Of a stretch of 51,653 nt of DNA, positions 1 through 7,919 are shown in pieces; position 1 is the first letter of the stretch, and each line of letters opens with the position of its first letter. Source of the DNA: Terriglobia bacterium (GTDB lineage Bacteria > Acidobacteriota > Terriglobia > Terriglobales > Acidobacteriaceae); NCBI GenBank assembly GCA_020073645.1, contig JAIQET010000028.1:1-51653 (forward strand), in the 5' to 3' direction. The translations under genes were made by a program, and so were the position numbers. Under the pieces are notes generated by a model. That model was not told where the DNA came from. It made no database searches and was given only the letters and a program-made list of their open reading frames with translations.

Positions 1-191
1 AGCAGCATGTAAATGCCGTCCTGGAACCTGCGGACCGCGTAGGCCAGCCGCCGCTTGCCCATGCGATCCAGGCTTTTCACAGTTCCGCCGGACGAGCTCA
101 CCGCCGATTCGAGCGTGGAAATCAGTTTGTCCTGGTCCTCTTCCGCCATATCCGGGCGGACGATGAACATCAATTCATAAGTACGATTCAT
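1..191 (-). CDS. rpsF: 30S ribosomal protein S6, 3' end outside window
   Basis: This is the N-terminal 63 codons of ribosomal protein S6, a small-subunit protein that binds 16S rRNA together with S18. The start MNRTYELMFIVRP and the later KRRLAYAV/FQDGIYMLL segments are typical of the family. The ATG at 191 is preceded by GGAG six bases upstream, which fixes the start. The gene runs off the left edge, so roughly the last third is missing. It lies downstream of pth on the same strand, an arrangement common in bacteria where rpsF leads into rpsR and rplI. Confidence 0.93.
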   Translation of the reverse strand, partial: MNRTYELMFIVRPDMAEEDQDKLISTLESAVSSSGGTVKSLDRMGKRRLAYAVRRFQDGIYML

Positions 192-238
192 GCTTTTCTC
201 CAAAATTCCGGCACGGATCCGTCCGTGCAATTCCCTGG

Positions 239-820
239 CTAATCTTCGGCTTCAACCTTGCGGTTGAACCGATTCATAGCGACTGCCGGGCCCTCGGTCA
301 AAATCGCGTTCACTGCCTCGGCGGCGGCGTCGAGCACTTCATCCACCGTCTTAAGCTGCGCCTTGCGAAAGGGGGTCAGGACGTACTTCACTCCGTCCCT
401 GATCTTCCGCTCAGGCGCGATGCCGAGCCGGATGCGCAAAAACTCCTGCGTGCCCAGCGCACCGATGATCGACTCCATGCCGTTGTGCCCCGCCGAGCTG
501 CCGCGCTGGCGGATGCGAATCGTGCCCAACGGCAAATCCAGTTCGTCGTAAATCACGACCAGGTCTGCTTCCGGCCTGAGGTCGTGCCTGGCTAACAACT
601 CGCGTACTGCCAAGCCGCTCAGGTTCATGAAGGTCTCCGGCTTGGCCAGAAGAACCGGTTCTGAACCAATTACCGCGCGGGCCGTGAGTGCACGACACTG
701 GCGATTTCTCACCTCGATGCCGCGATCACTCGCAATGCGATCGATGGTAAGGAAACCCAGGTTGTGCGGCGTGAACTGGTATGCGATGCCCGGGTTGCCC
801 AGCCCGACGATCAGCTTCAC
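239..820 (-). CDS. pth: Peptidyl-tRNA hydrolase
   Basis: This cytosolic enzyme cleaves the ester bond of peptidyl-tRNAs dropped from ribosomes, recycling the tRNA. At 193 aa it has the family's normal length. The signature residues are in place: Asn9 in GLGNPG, catalytic His19 in PHNLGF, Asp92 in YDELDLPLG and Asn113 in AGHNGMES. It sits between rplY and rpsF on the same strand, the common pth-rplY-prs neighbourhood, so it is probably cotranscribed with translation genes. A hairpin repeat separates it from rplY. Confidence 0.96.
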   Translation of the reverse strand: MKLIVGLGNPGIAYQFTPHNLGFLTIDRIASDRGIEVRNRQCRALTARAVIGSEPVLLAKPETFMNLSGLAVRELLARHDLRPEADLVVIYDELDLPLGTIRIRQRGSSAGHNGMESIIGALGTQEFLRIRLGIAPERKIRDGVKYVLTPFRKAQLKTVDEVLDAAAEAVNAILTEGPAVAMNRFNRKVEAED

Positions 821-846
821 GCCTTTTCAATGTCCCCCGCTGCAAG

Positions 847-896
847 TTGCCGAGCTTAGCTCGGCCGGACAGCCGAGGGCGGCCGTCCCTACGTGA
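847..896. repeat. Double-hairpin REP-like element, copy 1
   Basis: This is a two-hairpin element between rplY and pth. The first stem is GCCGAGC-TTA-GCTCGGC. The second pairs GGACAGCCG with CGGCCGTCC with one mismatch. The unit ends in CCCTACGTGA. Nearly the same unit occurs at 18211-18259, and diverged copies in the opposite orientation lie at 44027-44074 and 51124-51197. Confidence 0.8.
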
Positions 897-936
897 CCTT
901 TGCGCGGACCGCAAACCCGCCCCCACACGGCCACAG

Positions 937-1668
937 TTATTTCTTCTCTTTCTTCTCGGGCTTCTCCGGTTTCTCGGGAGCAGCTCCCGCACCCTCCTCG
1001 CCCTCGACTTCCTGCTTGCCCTTCTTGATAACCTCGGGCTCGGCCGGGACGGCGGCGGCTTCGGCAGCCACAGCTTCCGGAGTGGGCGCCACTTCTTCCT
1101 TCACCGAGATCACGTGCGCCACCGGACGGTTCGCGTCGCTAAGAAACTTGAGTTTCTCGGCGTGCGGAAGGTCGGACACGCGCAGCACGATCCCGTGGAT
1201 CAAGTGCGAGACGTCGGCTTCAATGGAGCTGGGGATGTCGGCCGGCAGACACTCGATCTCCACTTCGCGCAGCAGTTGCTCGAGAATGCCGCCCTCCTGC
1301 TTCACGCCGGCGGCTTCGCCCTTGAGCACGATGGGTACCTGCACCTTCAGTTTCTGGTCCATAGCCACGCGTTTGAGATCGATGTGCAGCAGAGAGCCCT
1401 TGATGGGTTCGTACTGCCAGTCCACGATCATGGCCTTGGTGCGTTCGCCACCGTCGAGGGTGAGGTCGAAAATGGTGTTGTGGCCGGTTTGCGAGTGCAG
1501 GATGCGCGCCACCTGGCGGGGATCGAGGCTGACCGCCGTGGCCTGTTTGCCGGCGCCGTACAGCACAGCGGGAATCTTGCCACCACGGCGCACGCGGCGG
1601 GCGTCATTCTTGTTGCCGGCGGCCCGCGGTTGCGCTTCCAAAACGTTGTTTTCGGTTGCAGTTGCCAT
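937..1668 (-). CDS. rplY: 50S ribosomal protein L25/Ctc
   Basis: This is the long, two-domain (Ctc-type) form of L25, which binds 5S rRNA. The N-terminal beta-barrel domain spans about residues 1-105, with RRGGKIPAVLYG and YEPIKGSLLHID. A second beta domain (about 106-195) contains IECLPADIPSSIEADVS. The last ~50 residues are a low-complexity Glu/Ala/Pro/Lys tail (EKPEKPEKKEKK), likely disordered and exposed. It starts only 14 bases after the prs stop, so the two genes are probably one transcript. Confidence 0.95.
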   Translation of the reverse strand: MATATENNVLEAQPRAAGNKNDARRVRRGGKIPAVLYGAGKQATAVSLDPRQVARILHSQTGHNTIFDLTLDGGERTKAMIVDWQYEPIKGSLLHIDLKRVAMDQKLKVQVPIVLKGEAAGVKQEGGILEQLLREVEIECLPADIPSSIEADVSHLIHGIVLRVSDLPHAEKLKFLSDANRPVAHVISVKEEVAPTPEAVAAEAAAVPAEPEVIKKGKQEVEGEEGAGAAPEKPEKPEKKEKK

Positions 1669-1682
1669 AATTTGATTCCTGT

Positions 1683-2708
1683 TTACAAGAACAATTTGCT
1701 GACGGACGTTTCCTCGTGGTTCGCCTGGATCGCGCGCCCGATCAGTCCGGCGATGGAAAGAACTTTGATCTTCGGTTCCTTCTTTGCCGCCTCCGAGAGC
1801 GGGATGGTGTTGGTGACCACAACTTCCTGAATGCAGGAGCCGGCGATGTTTTCCACGGCCGGGCCGGAAAGCACCGGGTGCGAGGCACAGGCGTAAACCG
1901 CGCTGGCGCCGTTTTCCATGAGGGCGCTGGCAGTCTTGACCAGCGTGCCGGCGGTATCGATAAGGTCATCGATGACCAGGCAAGTGCGCCCCTTCACGTC
2001 ACCGATGACGTGCATGACCTCGGCAACATTCATCTCGACGCGACGTTTATCCACGATGGCCAGGGCAGAGTCCATCTTCTTGGCGAAGAAGCGGGCGCGC
2101 TCCACACCGCCGGCGTCCGGGGAAACCACCGTCAGATTGGGCAGGTTGGCGCGCTTGAAGTGGTCCACCAGCACCGGTGAAGCAAACAGGTGGTCCACCG
2201 GGATGTTGAAAAAACCCTGCAACTGCGGGGCGTGCAGATCCACAATCAAGGCGCGATGAGCGCCCGCGGTGGTCAGCAGGTCCGCCACCAGCTTGGAAGA
2301 AATCGGAGAGCGAGGCTTGTCTTTGCGATCCTGGCGGGCATAGCCAAAGTAGGGAATCACCGCCGTGACCCGTCGCGCCGACGCGCGCTTGAGGGCGTCA
2401 ATCATTAACAGCAACTCCATGAGGTGCTGATCCACCGGATGGCAGGTGGGCTGAATCACAAAAACATCCGCCCCACGGACGTTCTCCTGGATCTGGACGT
2501 AGGCCTCCCCGTCCCGGAAGCGAGTCACCAAGGCCTGGCCGCGCGTCATGCCGAGGAAGGCGCAGACCTCGTCGGCGAGGGGCTCGTTAGCGGTGCCGCA
2601 GAAGATCTTGAACTTATCGTCTACGCGGCTGCGCTGGGGCTTGCGCTCGGGTTTCTCGTCGGCGCTCATCTGAGCCTTCTTTTCCGTCGCTGTCGCAAGA
2701 GTTGCCAT
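1683..2708 (-). CDS. prs: Ribose-phosphate pyrophosphokinase
   Basis: This cytosolic enzyme makes PRPP from ribose-5-phosphate and ATP for purine, pyrimidine, His and Trp synthesis. The pyrophosphate/ATP region (GYARQDRKDKPRSPISSK) lies at about residues 122-139, and the PRPP-binding motif VIDDLIDTAGT at 245-255. The protein is 341 aa against the usual ~310-315. The difference is a charged N-terminal stretch of about 30 residues before the conserved KFKIFCGTAN. No strong ribosome site is visible before the first ATG, so initiation at the second Met (residue 14) is possible. Confidence 0.95.
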   Translation of the reverse strand: MATLATATEKKAQMSADEKPERKPQRSRVDDKFKIFCGTANEPLADEVCAFLGMTRGQALVTRFRDGEAYVQIQENVRGADVFVIQPTCHPVDQHLMELLLMIDALKRASARRVTAVIPYFGYARQDRKDKPRSPISSKLVADLLTTAGAHRALIVDLHAPQLQGFFNIPVDHLFASPVLVDHFKRANLPNLTVVSPDAGGVERARFFAKKMDSALAIVDKRRVEMNVAEVMHVIGDVKGRTCLVIDDLIDTAGTLVKTASALMENGASAVYACASHPVLSGPAVENIAGSCIQEVVVTNTIPLSEAAKKEPKIKVLSIAGLIGRAIQANHEETSVSKLFL

Positions 2709-2715
2709 GGTTTTC

Positions 2716-2790
2716 AGCTCGTAGCTCTTAGCGTGAAGCTCGGTGGCTCGCCGTCAAAGCTAAGAGCCAAGAGCTAACGGCTAAGAGCTG
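2716..2790. repeat. Short-word repeat (AGCTCTTAG / CTAAGAGCT)
   Basis: Between prs and the tRNA, the word AGCTCKTAG and its complement recur several times (for example GTAGCTCTTAGCG at the left and CTAACGGCTAAGAGCT at the right). They can fold into an imperfect hairpin. No coding sequence is present. It belongs to a style of low-complexity intergenic repeat seen at many points in this window. Confidence 0.6.
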
Positions 2791-2797
2791 GTTTTCC

Positions 2798-2871
2798 TGG
2801 CTGGGCCGCTAGGATTCGAACCTAGACAAAGTGCTCCAAAGGCACTTGACCTACCATTAGTCGACGGCCCA
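2798..2871 (-). tRNA. tRNA-Gln (anticodon UUG)
   Basis: The minus strand folds as a complete cloverleaf. The acceptor stem is TGGGCCG with CGGCCCA, with U1-A72 as usual for glutamine tRNA. The anticodon stem is AGTGC/GCACT with loop CTTTGGA giving anticodon TTG. The T arm is CTAGG-TTCGAAT-CCTAG. The discriminator base is G and the CCA end is encoded. It lies between ispE and prs. Confidence 0.97.
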
Positions 2872-2881
2872 AAAGCCGATC

Positions 2882-2967
2882 GTTGATTTTTCAATGCTTG
2901 ACTGAAACCGCATCCCGACCGGAGCTATTTTCAATCAAGCATCACAAATCAACAATCAAAAATTCCT
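2882..2967. repeat. GATTGTTGATT short-word repeat with long inverted repeat
   Basis: GTTGATTT (2882-2889) pairs with AAATCAAC (2946-2953), and TGCTTGA (2895-2901) with TCAAGCA (2935-2941), giving a long interrupted hairpin. The right arm continues as AATCAACAATCAAAAATTCC, the same words seen at 20407-20485 and 22230-22262. The right arm overlaps the last codons of ispE. Confidence 0.65.
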
Positions 2968-4016
2968 TGCCAGTACTGCGGGCGCGTCAGCGTAGTGGTC
3001 GCCACCGCCGCGACGCCGGCCTTTCGCAAGCCGGCTGCAGCTTGCTGGGCAACGGCGCGCGTCCCGAACAACCCGAAAATCGCCGAACCGGAGCCCGAAA
3101 GCGAGGCATACCCAGCCCCGACGCGCTTGAGCACGCGCTTCACCTCGCGTAATTCGGGATACTGAGGAAAGACGACCTGTTCGAAGTCGTTTTCGATCCC
3201 GGTACGGACGAGGTCGAGAAGCGGGGTCTCGGCCCGGCCCCTGCTCTTACCCGCAGGGACACCGGTCAAAGCCTGCCCAGACTTAGTCTTGCGCTGGGAA
3301 AAACCGCTCAGCCACGCGGCCACGCTGCGGCCGAACATCAACATTCTATCGGAGGGGGAGGAGGGCGTCAATTTGACGTCGGGCACGTCGAGACCGGCGC
3401 CCTCGCCCGCCCGAGCCGAGCCGGGCTCGCCAGCTTCGCGGCCGGGGCTGGCACACAACATATCCCAGTCCGCGAAGGCCTTGGGCGTAGAGATACCCAT
3501 CTCAGGGGTTGCCACCACACACGGTGTCGGCGGGAGGTCGGACAGGGGATAGACTTCTTCGCCGCGGCCTGCGCCCAGCACGGTCCCACCCACCAGAAAC
3601 AGAGGGAGATCGGAACCAACTTCGGCGGCGATCCGCAACTTTTCCGGGCCGGGCAACTCCTTCTTGAATGCGCGTTCCAGCGCGAGCAAAGCCGAAATCG
3701 CGTTGGCGGACGCGCCGCCAAGTCCACCTTGCACCGGCAGCCGCTTTTCGATCTCGATGACTACACGCCCGCGCGCCTTCAGCGCCGCCATTGCCCGCTC
3801 AATAATGCGGTAGCAGGTATTCGATTCGTTGGTGGGAACGCGCGGGTCTGCACAGCGGATCTCAATGCCGCTGCCGCGAGTCACCTGCACCCGGAGCAGG
3901 TCATGCAAGGCGATGGTCTGGTACACGGTGCGCAGCTCGTGATAGCCATCGGGACGCAGCGCACCGATGCGCAGGCCGAGGTTAATCTTGGCGAAAGAAC
4001 GAACGGTGACGCGCAT
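2949..4016 (-). CDS. ispE: 4-diphosphocytidyl-2-C-methyl-D-erythritol kinase
   Basis: IspE is the GHMP-family kinase that phosphorylates CDP-ME in the MEP route to isoprenoids; ispD and ispF lie 4-5 kb away. Lys10 (FAKINLGL), the ATP loop PVQGGLGGASAN (95-106) and Asp136 (GSDLPLF) are present. The protein is 355 aa against the usual ~280-310. The surplus is two segments rich in Gly/Ala/Arg/Pro/Glu, about residues 190-210 and 243-264. The first is encoded by DNA containing the palindrome CGAGCCGGGCTCG, like the hairpin repeats outside genes. The final residues IFDC and the stop codon come from a GATTGTTGA repeat. Confidence 0.94.
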   Translation of the reverse strand: MRVTVRSFAKINLGLRIGALRPDGYHELRTVYQTIALHDLLRVQVTRGSGIEIRCADPRVPTNESNTCYRIIERAMAALKARGRVVIEIEKRLPVQGGLGGASANAISALLALERAFKKELPGPEKLRIAAEVGSDLPLFLVGGTVLGAGRGEEVYPLSDLPPTPCVVATPEMGISTPKAFADWDMLCASPGREAGEPGSARAGEGAGLDVPDVKLTPSSPSDRMLMFGRSVAAWLSGFSQRKTKSGQALTGVPAGKSRGRAETPLLDLVRTGIENDFEQVVFPQYPELREVKRVLKRVGAGYASLSGSGSAIFGLFGTRAVAQQAAAGLRKAGVAAVATTTLTRPQYWQGIFDC

Positions 4017-4121
4017 GGATGGATGATTCTAACCACAGAGGGCACGAAGGACACAGGGGATTGTTGATCCGGCCTATACTCTTGCGGACGGGATCGTACC
4101 TGGTGAGGATGGGCAACCCGA

Positions 4122-4517
4122 CTAAGCGTGGACGACTTCCAGTCCGAGCGCCTTCTCAAAGGGATCGAAACCGTGGTCGCGGTGCAAGAGTTCGTGCCCA
4201 GCCTGCAAGCAGAACGTGGCGATCAGGCAATCGATCGTCTTGCGCACCGTGTAGCCGCGCTGCCGCAAGGTCCGGTAGTTCTGGGCGGCAGCGACCGCCA
4301 GATCCGTTCCGCCAGTCCGGAACACGTGGAAGCGCAGCAGATCGTCGCGTACCTGCGCGAAGGTGACGCGGTCGGAAATGCCCTGCAAGACCTCGCACAG
4401 AATAAGATCCGTCAATCCGAGCCGCTGTTGTTTCAGCGCTCGTTCCAGCCAGTGGGTCTCCGGATTCTCCGCCCCGCGCAGATAATCGATCCACACCGTT
4501 GTGTCGATGATGACCAT
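4122..4517 (-). CDS. vapC: PIN-domain toxin (VapC-like), module 1
   Basis: This is a PIN-domain endoribonuclease of 131 aa, the usual VapC size. VapC toxins typically cleave tRNA or rRNA when freed from their antitoxin. The acidic metal-binding residues are visible as Asp5 (VIIDTTVWIDYL), Glu42 (LCEVLQG), Asp96 (KTIDCLIA) and Asp114 (HRDHGFD). It follows the antitoxin gene by 8 bases on the same strand, so they form one operon. A second VapBC pair starts on the other strand just beyond. Confidence 0.9.
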   Translation of the reverse strand: MVIIDTTVWIDYLRGAENPETHWLERALKQQRLGLTDLILCEVLQGISDRVTFAQVRDDLLRFHVFRTGGTDLAVAAAQNYRTLRQRGYTVRKTIDCLIATFCLQAGHELLHRDHGFDPFEKALGLEVVHA

Positions 4518-4525
4518 CTCTCAGC

Positions 4526-4729
4526 CTACACTGGGACGCGGCCCAGGCGAGACTGATCGAGGTCGCCGTCCCATCGCACCTTGCCGCGGAGGCGGCGAAT
4601 GGCGCTTTGGGCGTGCGTCTCCACCAGAAGACGCAGGCCGGCCTCCACCGCCGCCTTCTTGGTCCGCGCTCCGCTGCGCCGCATTGCCTGATGCATCAAA
4701 CGGTCGTCGATATCAATATTTGTCCGCAT
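4526..4729 (-). CDS. vapB: VapB-family antitoxin, module 1
   Basis: This 67-aa protein begins MRTNIDIDDRLMHQAMRRSG, the typical N-terminus of VapB antitoxins that bind DNA through a short ribbon-helix-helix element. The C-terminal half (GKVRWDGDLDQSR) would wrap the VapC active site. I chose the ATG at 4729 because upstream codons do not resemble the family. It is immediately upstream of vapC, and the pair is probably autorepressed by the complex, as is general for the family. Confidence 0.85.
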   Translation of the reverse strand: MRTNIDIDDRLMHQAMRRSGARTKKAAVEAGLRLLVETHAQSAIRRLRGKVRWDGDLDQSRLGRVPV

Positions 4730-4842
4730 AGCCGTGTAACCCTGATGTGTAGATATCTCACAAGTTTGTGTATCCAACAAGGCCGCCACTGAAGTCTCCG
4801 GATTGGCGGAAAGGGTTGAAAACCGTTGGGAGGGTTCGCAGA

Positions 4843-4888
4843 TTGCTATATGTGCATATATATGGCACACTAATAATGCATATAAGCT
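4843..4888 (+). promoter_or_regulatory. AT-rich control region of divergent vapBC modules
   Basis: The 159-bp gap between the two antitoxin starts contains a distinctly AT-rich block. TGCATATA occurs twice as a direct repeat (4853-4860 and 4877-4884, 24 bp apart). The first copy sits in a near-palindrome TATATGTGCATATATA (4847-4862). This is the expected kind of site for an antitoxin operator and promoter; the role is inferred. Confidence 0.5.
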
Positions 4889-5170
4889 ATGGGCATACAC
4901 CGAACCCACATTCTTCTGCCCGAAGACCTCCTTCGGGAGATCGACGCGCTCGTCGGTCCCCGTGGACGCAGCGCTTTCCTGCTGGAAACCGCCCGCAGAG
5001 AAGTGCGCCGGCAAAAGCTTCTGCAGTTCCTGGATACCAAAGAATCCGCATGGAAGGACAGCGATCATCCTGAACTGGCTGGCGGCGCGGCGGAGTGGGT
5101 GCGGACGCTGCGTACCGAGGGCGAGCATCGCGTTAAGGCACCCACCAAGGGGCCCTCGAAAGGTCGCTGA
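4889..5170 (+). CDS. Ribbon-helix-helix antitoxin, module 2
   Basis: This 93-aa protein begins MGIHRTHILLPEDLLREID, a ribbon-helix-helix DNA-binding start: a short strand, then helix LREIDALVG and a second helix in RSAFLLETARREVRR. The C-terminal half, with WKDSDHPEL and a basic tail KAPTKGPSKGR, is the likely toxin-binding part. Its stop codon shares one base with the start of the next gene (TGATG), so translation is coupled to the PIN toxin. No strong ribosome site precedes the ATG. Confidence 0.82.
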   Translation: MGIHRTHILLPEDLLREIDALVGPRGRSAFLLETARREVRRQKLLQFLDTKESAWKDSDHPELAGGAAEWVRTLRTEGEHRVKAPTKGPSKGR

Positions 5171-5559
5171 TGCGCCTGCTGCTCGACACATCGGTGCTCA
5201 TTGACGTGCTCCGGCTTCGCCACGGCCGCCGCGACTTGCTTGCCGAATTGGCTCGAGGGGGGCACGCCCTGGCCACCTCGGCGCTGAATGTCGCTGAAGT
5301 TTATGCGGGAATGCGACCCGAAGAGGAATCCCAAACGGAGCTTTTTCTGGGTGCCCTGGAGTGCCATGATCTCACCGCCAGCGCAGGACGCCTGGCAGGA
5401 AGGCTGAAGCAGGAATGGGCACGGAAGGGAAAGACTTTAGCGCTGGCAGACACCATCATTGCTGCCATCGCGCTGGAGCAGGGATGCATCCTGATGACCG
5501 ATAACCGCAAAGACTTTCCGATGGAAGAGTTGCAGCACTATCCCCTGAACGAGCGGTAG
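5170..5559 (+). CDS. vapC: PIN-domain toxin (VapC-like), module 2
   Basis: This is a PIN nuclease of 129 aa. The conserved acidic residues are Asp6 (LLLDTSVLID), Glu43 (NVAEVYAG), Asp94 (LADTIIAA) and Asp111 (MTDNRKDF). It overlaps the antitoxin gene by one base. It shares the fold but little sequence with the module 1 toxin, so the two modules are probably independent acquisitions rather than a recent duplication. Confidence 0.9.
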   Translation: MRLLLDTSVLIDVLRLRHGRRDLLAELARGGHALATSALNVAEVYAGMRPEEESQTELFLGALECHDLTASAGRLAGRLKQEWARKGKTLALADTIIAAIALEQGCILMTDNRKDFPMEELQHYPLNER

Positions 5560-5600
5560 AATCCCACTGAAGTTCCCTCAGCCGGCCTTGGAGGTTCGCC

Positions 5601-5984
5601 TTGGCATTCGACTCTGGCGAATTGGTGTTTAACACGCTATTGCTTCTGTTTTTGGTCGCCCTCGCTGTGCGGACATTGGCCTGGGGCCTGGTAAGAAGGT
5701 TGCTCGCCAGCGGCTGGCCAACCACTCAAGGCGGGATTGAATTCGGCAACGTCATTCCCCAGCGAACCCGTTACAAGGACCTCTACAAGGCTCGTCTCGA
5801 CTACTCCTCTACGGTTAACAGCGAGTATTACGCGGGCTGCTACGAAAAGCTTTTCGTTTGGGAAACCGCAGCCGATAGGTTTATTGAGAGTATGAAAGGG
5901 CAGATGGTCTTCATTCGTTACAAGGCCGAGAAGCCTGAGCGCTCGGCGTTCATTAAAGAAGACCAGCCTTCGTGGCCAAGATAG
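5601..5984 (+). CDS. Small membrane-anchored protein, unknown
   Basis: This 127-aa protein has one N-terminal membrane segment (about residues 9-30, FNTLLLLFLVALAVRTLAWGL) and a soluble part of about 90 residues. I chose a TTG start because GGAGG lies six bases before it and there is no ATG in a suitable place. The soluble part (WPTTQGGIEFG, YKARLDYSSTVNSEYYAGCY, QMVFIRYKAEKPERSAF) has the look of DUF3592-type domains. I offer that only as a resemblance. Confidence 0.55.
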   Translation: MAFDSGELVFNTLLLLFLVALAVRTLAWGLVRRLLASGWPTTQGGIEFGNVIPQRTRYKDLYKARLDYSSTVNSEYYAGCYEKLFVWETAADRFIESMKGQMVFIRYKAEKPERSAFIKEDQPSWPR

Positions 5985-6000
5985 GAGCGTTGAAGGATCC

Positions 6001-6738
6001 CTAGCTTCTCCGCTTGTAGTACACCGCGAACTCGAAGCCTGGGTTGGGGGGAAACAGCTCCGCCACTTTGCGCAAGCGCTCGGCCATCTGCGTCGGTGCC
6101 AGCAGCGGGTAGTCGCGCTCGCGGAGATCGTAGTAGTCCACGTCGATAAATAAAGACAGCAGGTAAATCGAGATGGCATCGGCAAAGGTGGCGGCGAAAT
6201 ATTCGTTCTTGTATTTCTCGGCATCGACGCCGGGTGTAGTCGCCAGCTTGCGCGATTCCCAGGCGTCGAGCGAGGTTTCGCCGCGAACTCCGGCTTCCAC
6301 CTGCTTCCAGACCAGGTCGGCGAAAACCTGCGACACTCCCGCCCGCTCCACCACGGCATGCCCGACGTTGATATAGAACTCAAAGGCGACCGAGAACTTG
6401 TCGTCCATCAGGCGGGTGGAGATGAATACGCATTGCGAGTCGCCCAGGTCGAGATTGCGGTGACAGACCGCGTTGTCGCTAAGAGCCACGTCGTAGCGGT
6501 CGGCGATCACCGTCTCGTCGCCCTGGTTCACGGTGAGCGGCACGAAGTAATAGGCCTTGCGATGCAAGGCTGCGGCGGCGGAGTCGGGAACCGCGGCGAC
6601 CATGCGCTCCAGATCCGATTCGGAAATGGTGATCTCACCGGAGATGGCGTAGCAGATGCCGTTGGGGGCTTGCGAGACCGGGGTCTGGCGGACAACCTCC
6701 GCCGGGGGACGCGTGATTGCCGGGGCAGCCTGCGACAT
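6001..6738 (-). CDS. Unknown protein, 245 aa
   Basis: I do not recognise this protein. It appears cytosolic. It has a Pro/Ala-rich start, a middle part with ESDLERMVAAVPDSAAAALH and VPLTVNQGDETVIADRYDVAL, and an aromatic, acidic C-terminal half (IYLLSLFIDVDYYDLRERDY, then RKVAELFPPNPGF). I chose ATG 6738 over an upstream extension because the extension reads as Cys/Arg-rich noise and would overlap the divergent gene start at 6797. Confidence 0.6.
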   Translation of the reverse strand: MSQAAPAITRPPAEVVRQTPVSQAPNGICYAISGEITISESDLERMVAAVPDSAAAALHRKAYYFVPLTVNQGDETVIADRYDVALSDNAVCHRNLDLGDSQCVFISTRLMDDKFSVAFEFYINVGHAVVERAGVSQVFADLVWKQVEAGVRGETSLDAWESRKLATTPGVDAEKYKNEYFAATFADAISIYLLSLFIDVDYYDLRERDYPLLAPTQMAERLRKVAELFPPNPGFEFAVYYKRRS

Positions 6739-6796
6739 GACCTGTATTCTAGCGCACCCGCGATTGGCCGCGACGCAGGCGCTACAATCAAGGGTC

Positions 6797-7099
6797 ATGG
6801 CAAGCGCCCGAACCCAGGTCCGCCAGCCTCGGTGGTACTGGATCCCAGTGCGGGTATTGCTGGTAACGTTTCTGCTCACGCTGCTTTCGTTCGCGGTCAG
6901 CCTGCTGCTGGGAATTCTCGGGCTGGTGATCGCGGCAAAGCTTCAAGGCACACACGCGAATGTGACGATCGCATACAGGTATGTCGCGCCGCCGGCGGCG
7001 GCAGTGGTGGGAGCAATCGTGCTGGTGTCGGCGATTTTTTTGGAAGTCAGGCACTACCGGCAAGCCAAGGCGCTGGCGGACATCGAAAGGGTGAGTTAG
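6797..7099 (+). CDS. Small two-helix membrane protein
   Basis: This 100-aa protein has two clear membrane helices: about residues 17-48 (a long Leu/Val-rich stretch) and 64-83 (APPAAAVVGAIVLVSAIFL). Both ends are basic. The ATG at 6797 has AAGGG close upstream. It is divergent from the 245-aa gene and four bases upstream of the peptidase C26 gene, with which it is probably cotranscribed. The function is unknown. Confidence 0.6.
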   Translation: MASARTQVRQPRWYWIPVRVLLVTFLLTLLSFAVSLLLGILGLVIAAKLQGTHANVTIAYRYVAPPAAAVVGAIVLVSAIFLEVRHYRQAKALADIERVS

Positions 7100-7103
7100 G
7101 GAC

Positions 7104-7868
7104 ATGCGTCCACGTATAGCCATCCCGGTACCACATGCGGGCGATCCCGCTTATGCCGGGCGCTCGCTGCCGCAATATGAGCACGCGGTCGAGATGGCGG
7201 GCGGAGAGCCGGTCCGCATTCCGCTGGACCAATCTCCGGAGGATGTGATGAAGCTGATTGAACGCTGTGATGCGGTGGTGTTGCCCGGGAGCAAGGCGGA
7301 TGTCGATCCGGCAAAGTACGGTGCGCCACGGCATCCTCAGACCGCAAACGCCGATTCCCGGCGCGATACCGTGGACGAATTGTTGCTGCAGGATGCCTAC
7401 AACATGCACAAGCCGGTGCTGGGCATTTGCTACGGCCTGCAGATTTTGAACGTGTACCGCACCGGGACGCTTCTGCAACATCTCGAGTCGCCGGTGAATC
7501 ACGACGCTGGACGCAAGGTGCCGGTGGCACACAGCGTGGAAGTGGATCCCAAGTCGAAGCTTGCGGAAATCGTGGCGGCAGGCACGCCGGCGGACCGGCA
7601 AACCTCCGTGGTGATGAACGTGAATTCCAGCCACCATCAAGCGGTACACGTGGTTGGCGACGGGCTGCGGGCGGTGGCCCGGTCTCCGCAGGACGGAGTC
7701 ATCGAGGCGGTGGAAGGCACCTCTCGGGATCATTTTGTGCTGGCAGTGCAGTGGCATCCAGAGCGATCAGTCGACGATGACGAACCCTCACGCGCAATCT
7801 TCCGCGCGCTGGTGGAGGCGGCACGAGCCCGGCACGAGAAGCTGGTAGGAGAGTTTGAAGGATTGTGA
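7104..7868 (+). CDS. Gamma-glutamyl hydrolase/amidotransferase-like (peptidase C26, PuuD-like)
   Basis: This is a class-I glutamine amidotransferase-fold hydrolase of 254 aa. Relatives such as PuuD split gamma-glutamyl compounds (for example gamma-Glu-GABA in putrescine breakdown). The nucleophile Cys109 lies in the elbow LGICYGLQ, and the His-Glu pair is H218/E220 in QWHPE. The elbow has Tyr where PuuD-type enzymes usually have Arg, so substrate preference is uncertain. No polyamine gene is nearby to support a specific role. Confidence 0.82.
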   Translation: MRPRIAIPVPHAGDPAYAGRSLPQYEHAVEMAGGEPVRIPLDQSPEDVMKLIERCDAVVLPGSKADVDPAKYGAPRHPQTANADSRRDTVDELLLQDAYNMHKPVLGICYGLQILNVYRTGTLLQHLESPVNHDAGRKVPVAHSVEVDPKSKLAEIVAAGTPADRQTSVVMNVNSSHHQAVHVVGDGLRAVARSPQDGVIEAVEGTSRDHFVLAVQWHPERSVDDDEPSRAIFRALVEAARARHEKLVGEFEGL

Positions 7869-7869
7869 A

Positions 7870-7906
7870 AACGATTTACGATTGCCGATTTACGATTGCC
7901 GATTGA
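7870..7906. repeat. ACGATTGCCGATTT short-word repeat
   Basis: The words ACGATTTACGATTGCCGATT repeat about two and a half times between the C26 hydrolase and ispF. A related tract lies at 19452-19480. No coding sequence is present. Confidence 0.6.
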
Positions 7907-7919
7907 AAACCTTCGCCCG

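Noticed and set aside
781..1830. Long plus-strand open frame (349 codons) opposite rplY and pth
   Set aside because: It is a GC-rich shadow: the minus strand carries clear rplY and pth, and the translated frame is Arg/His-rich without family features.
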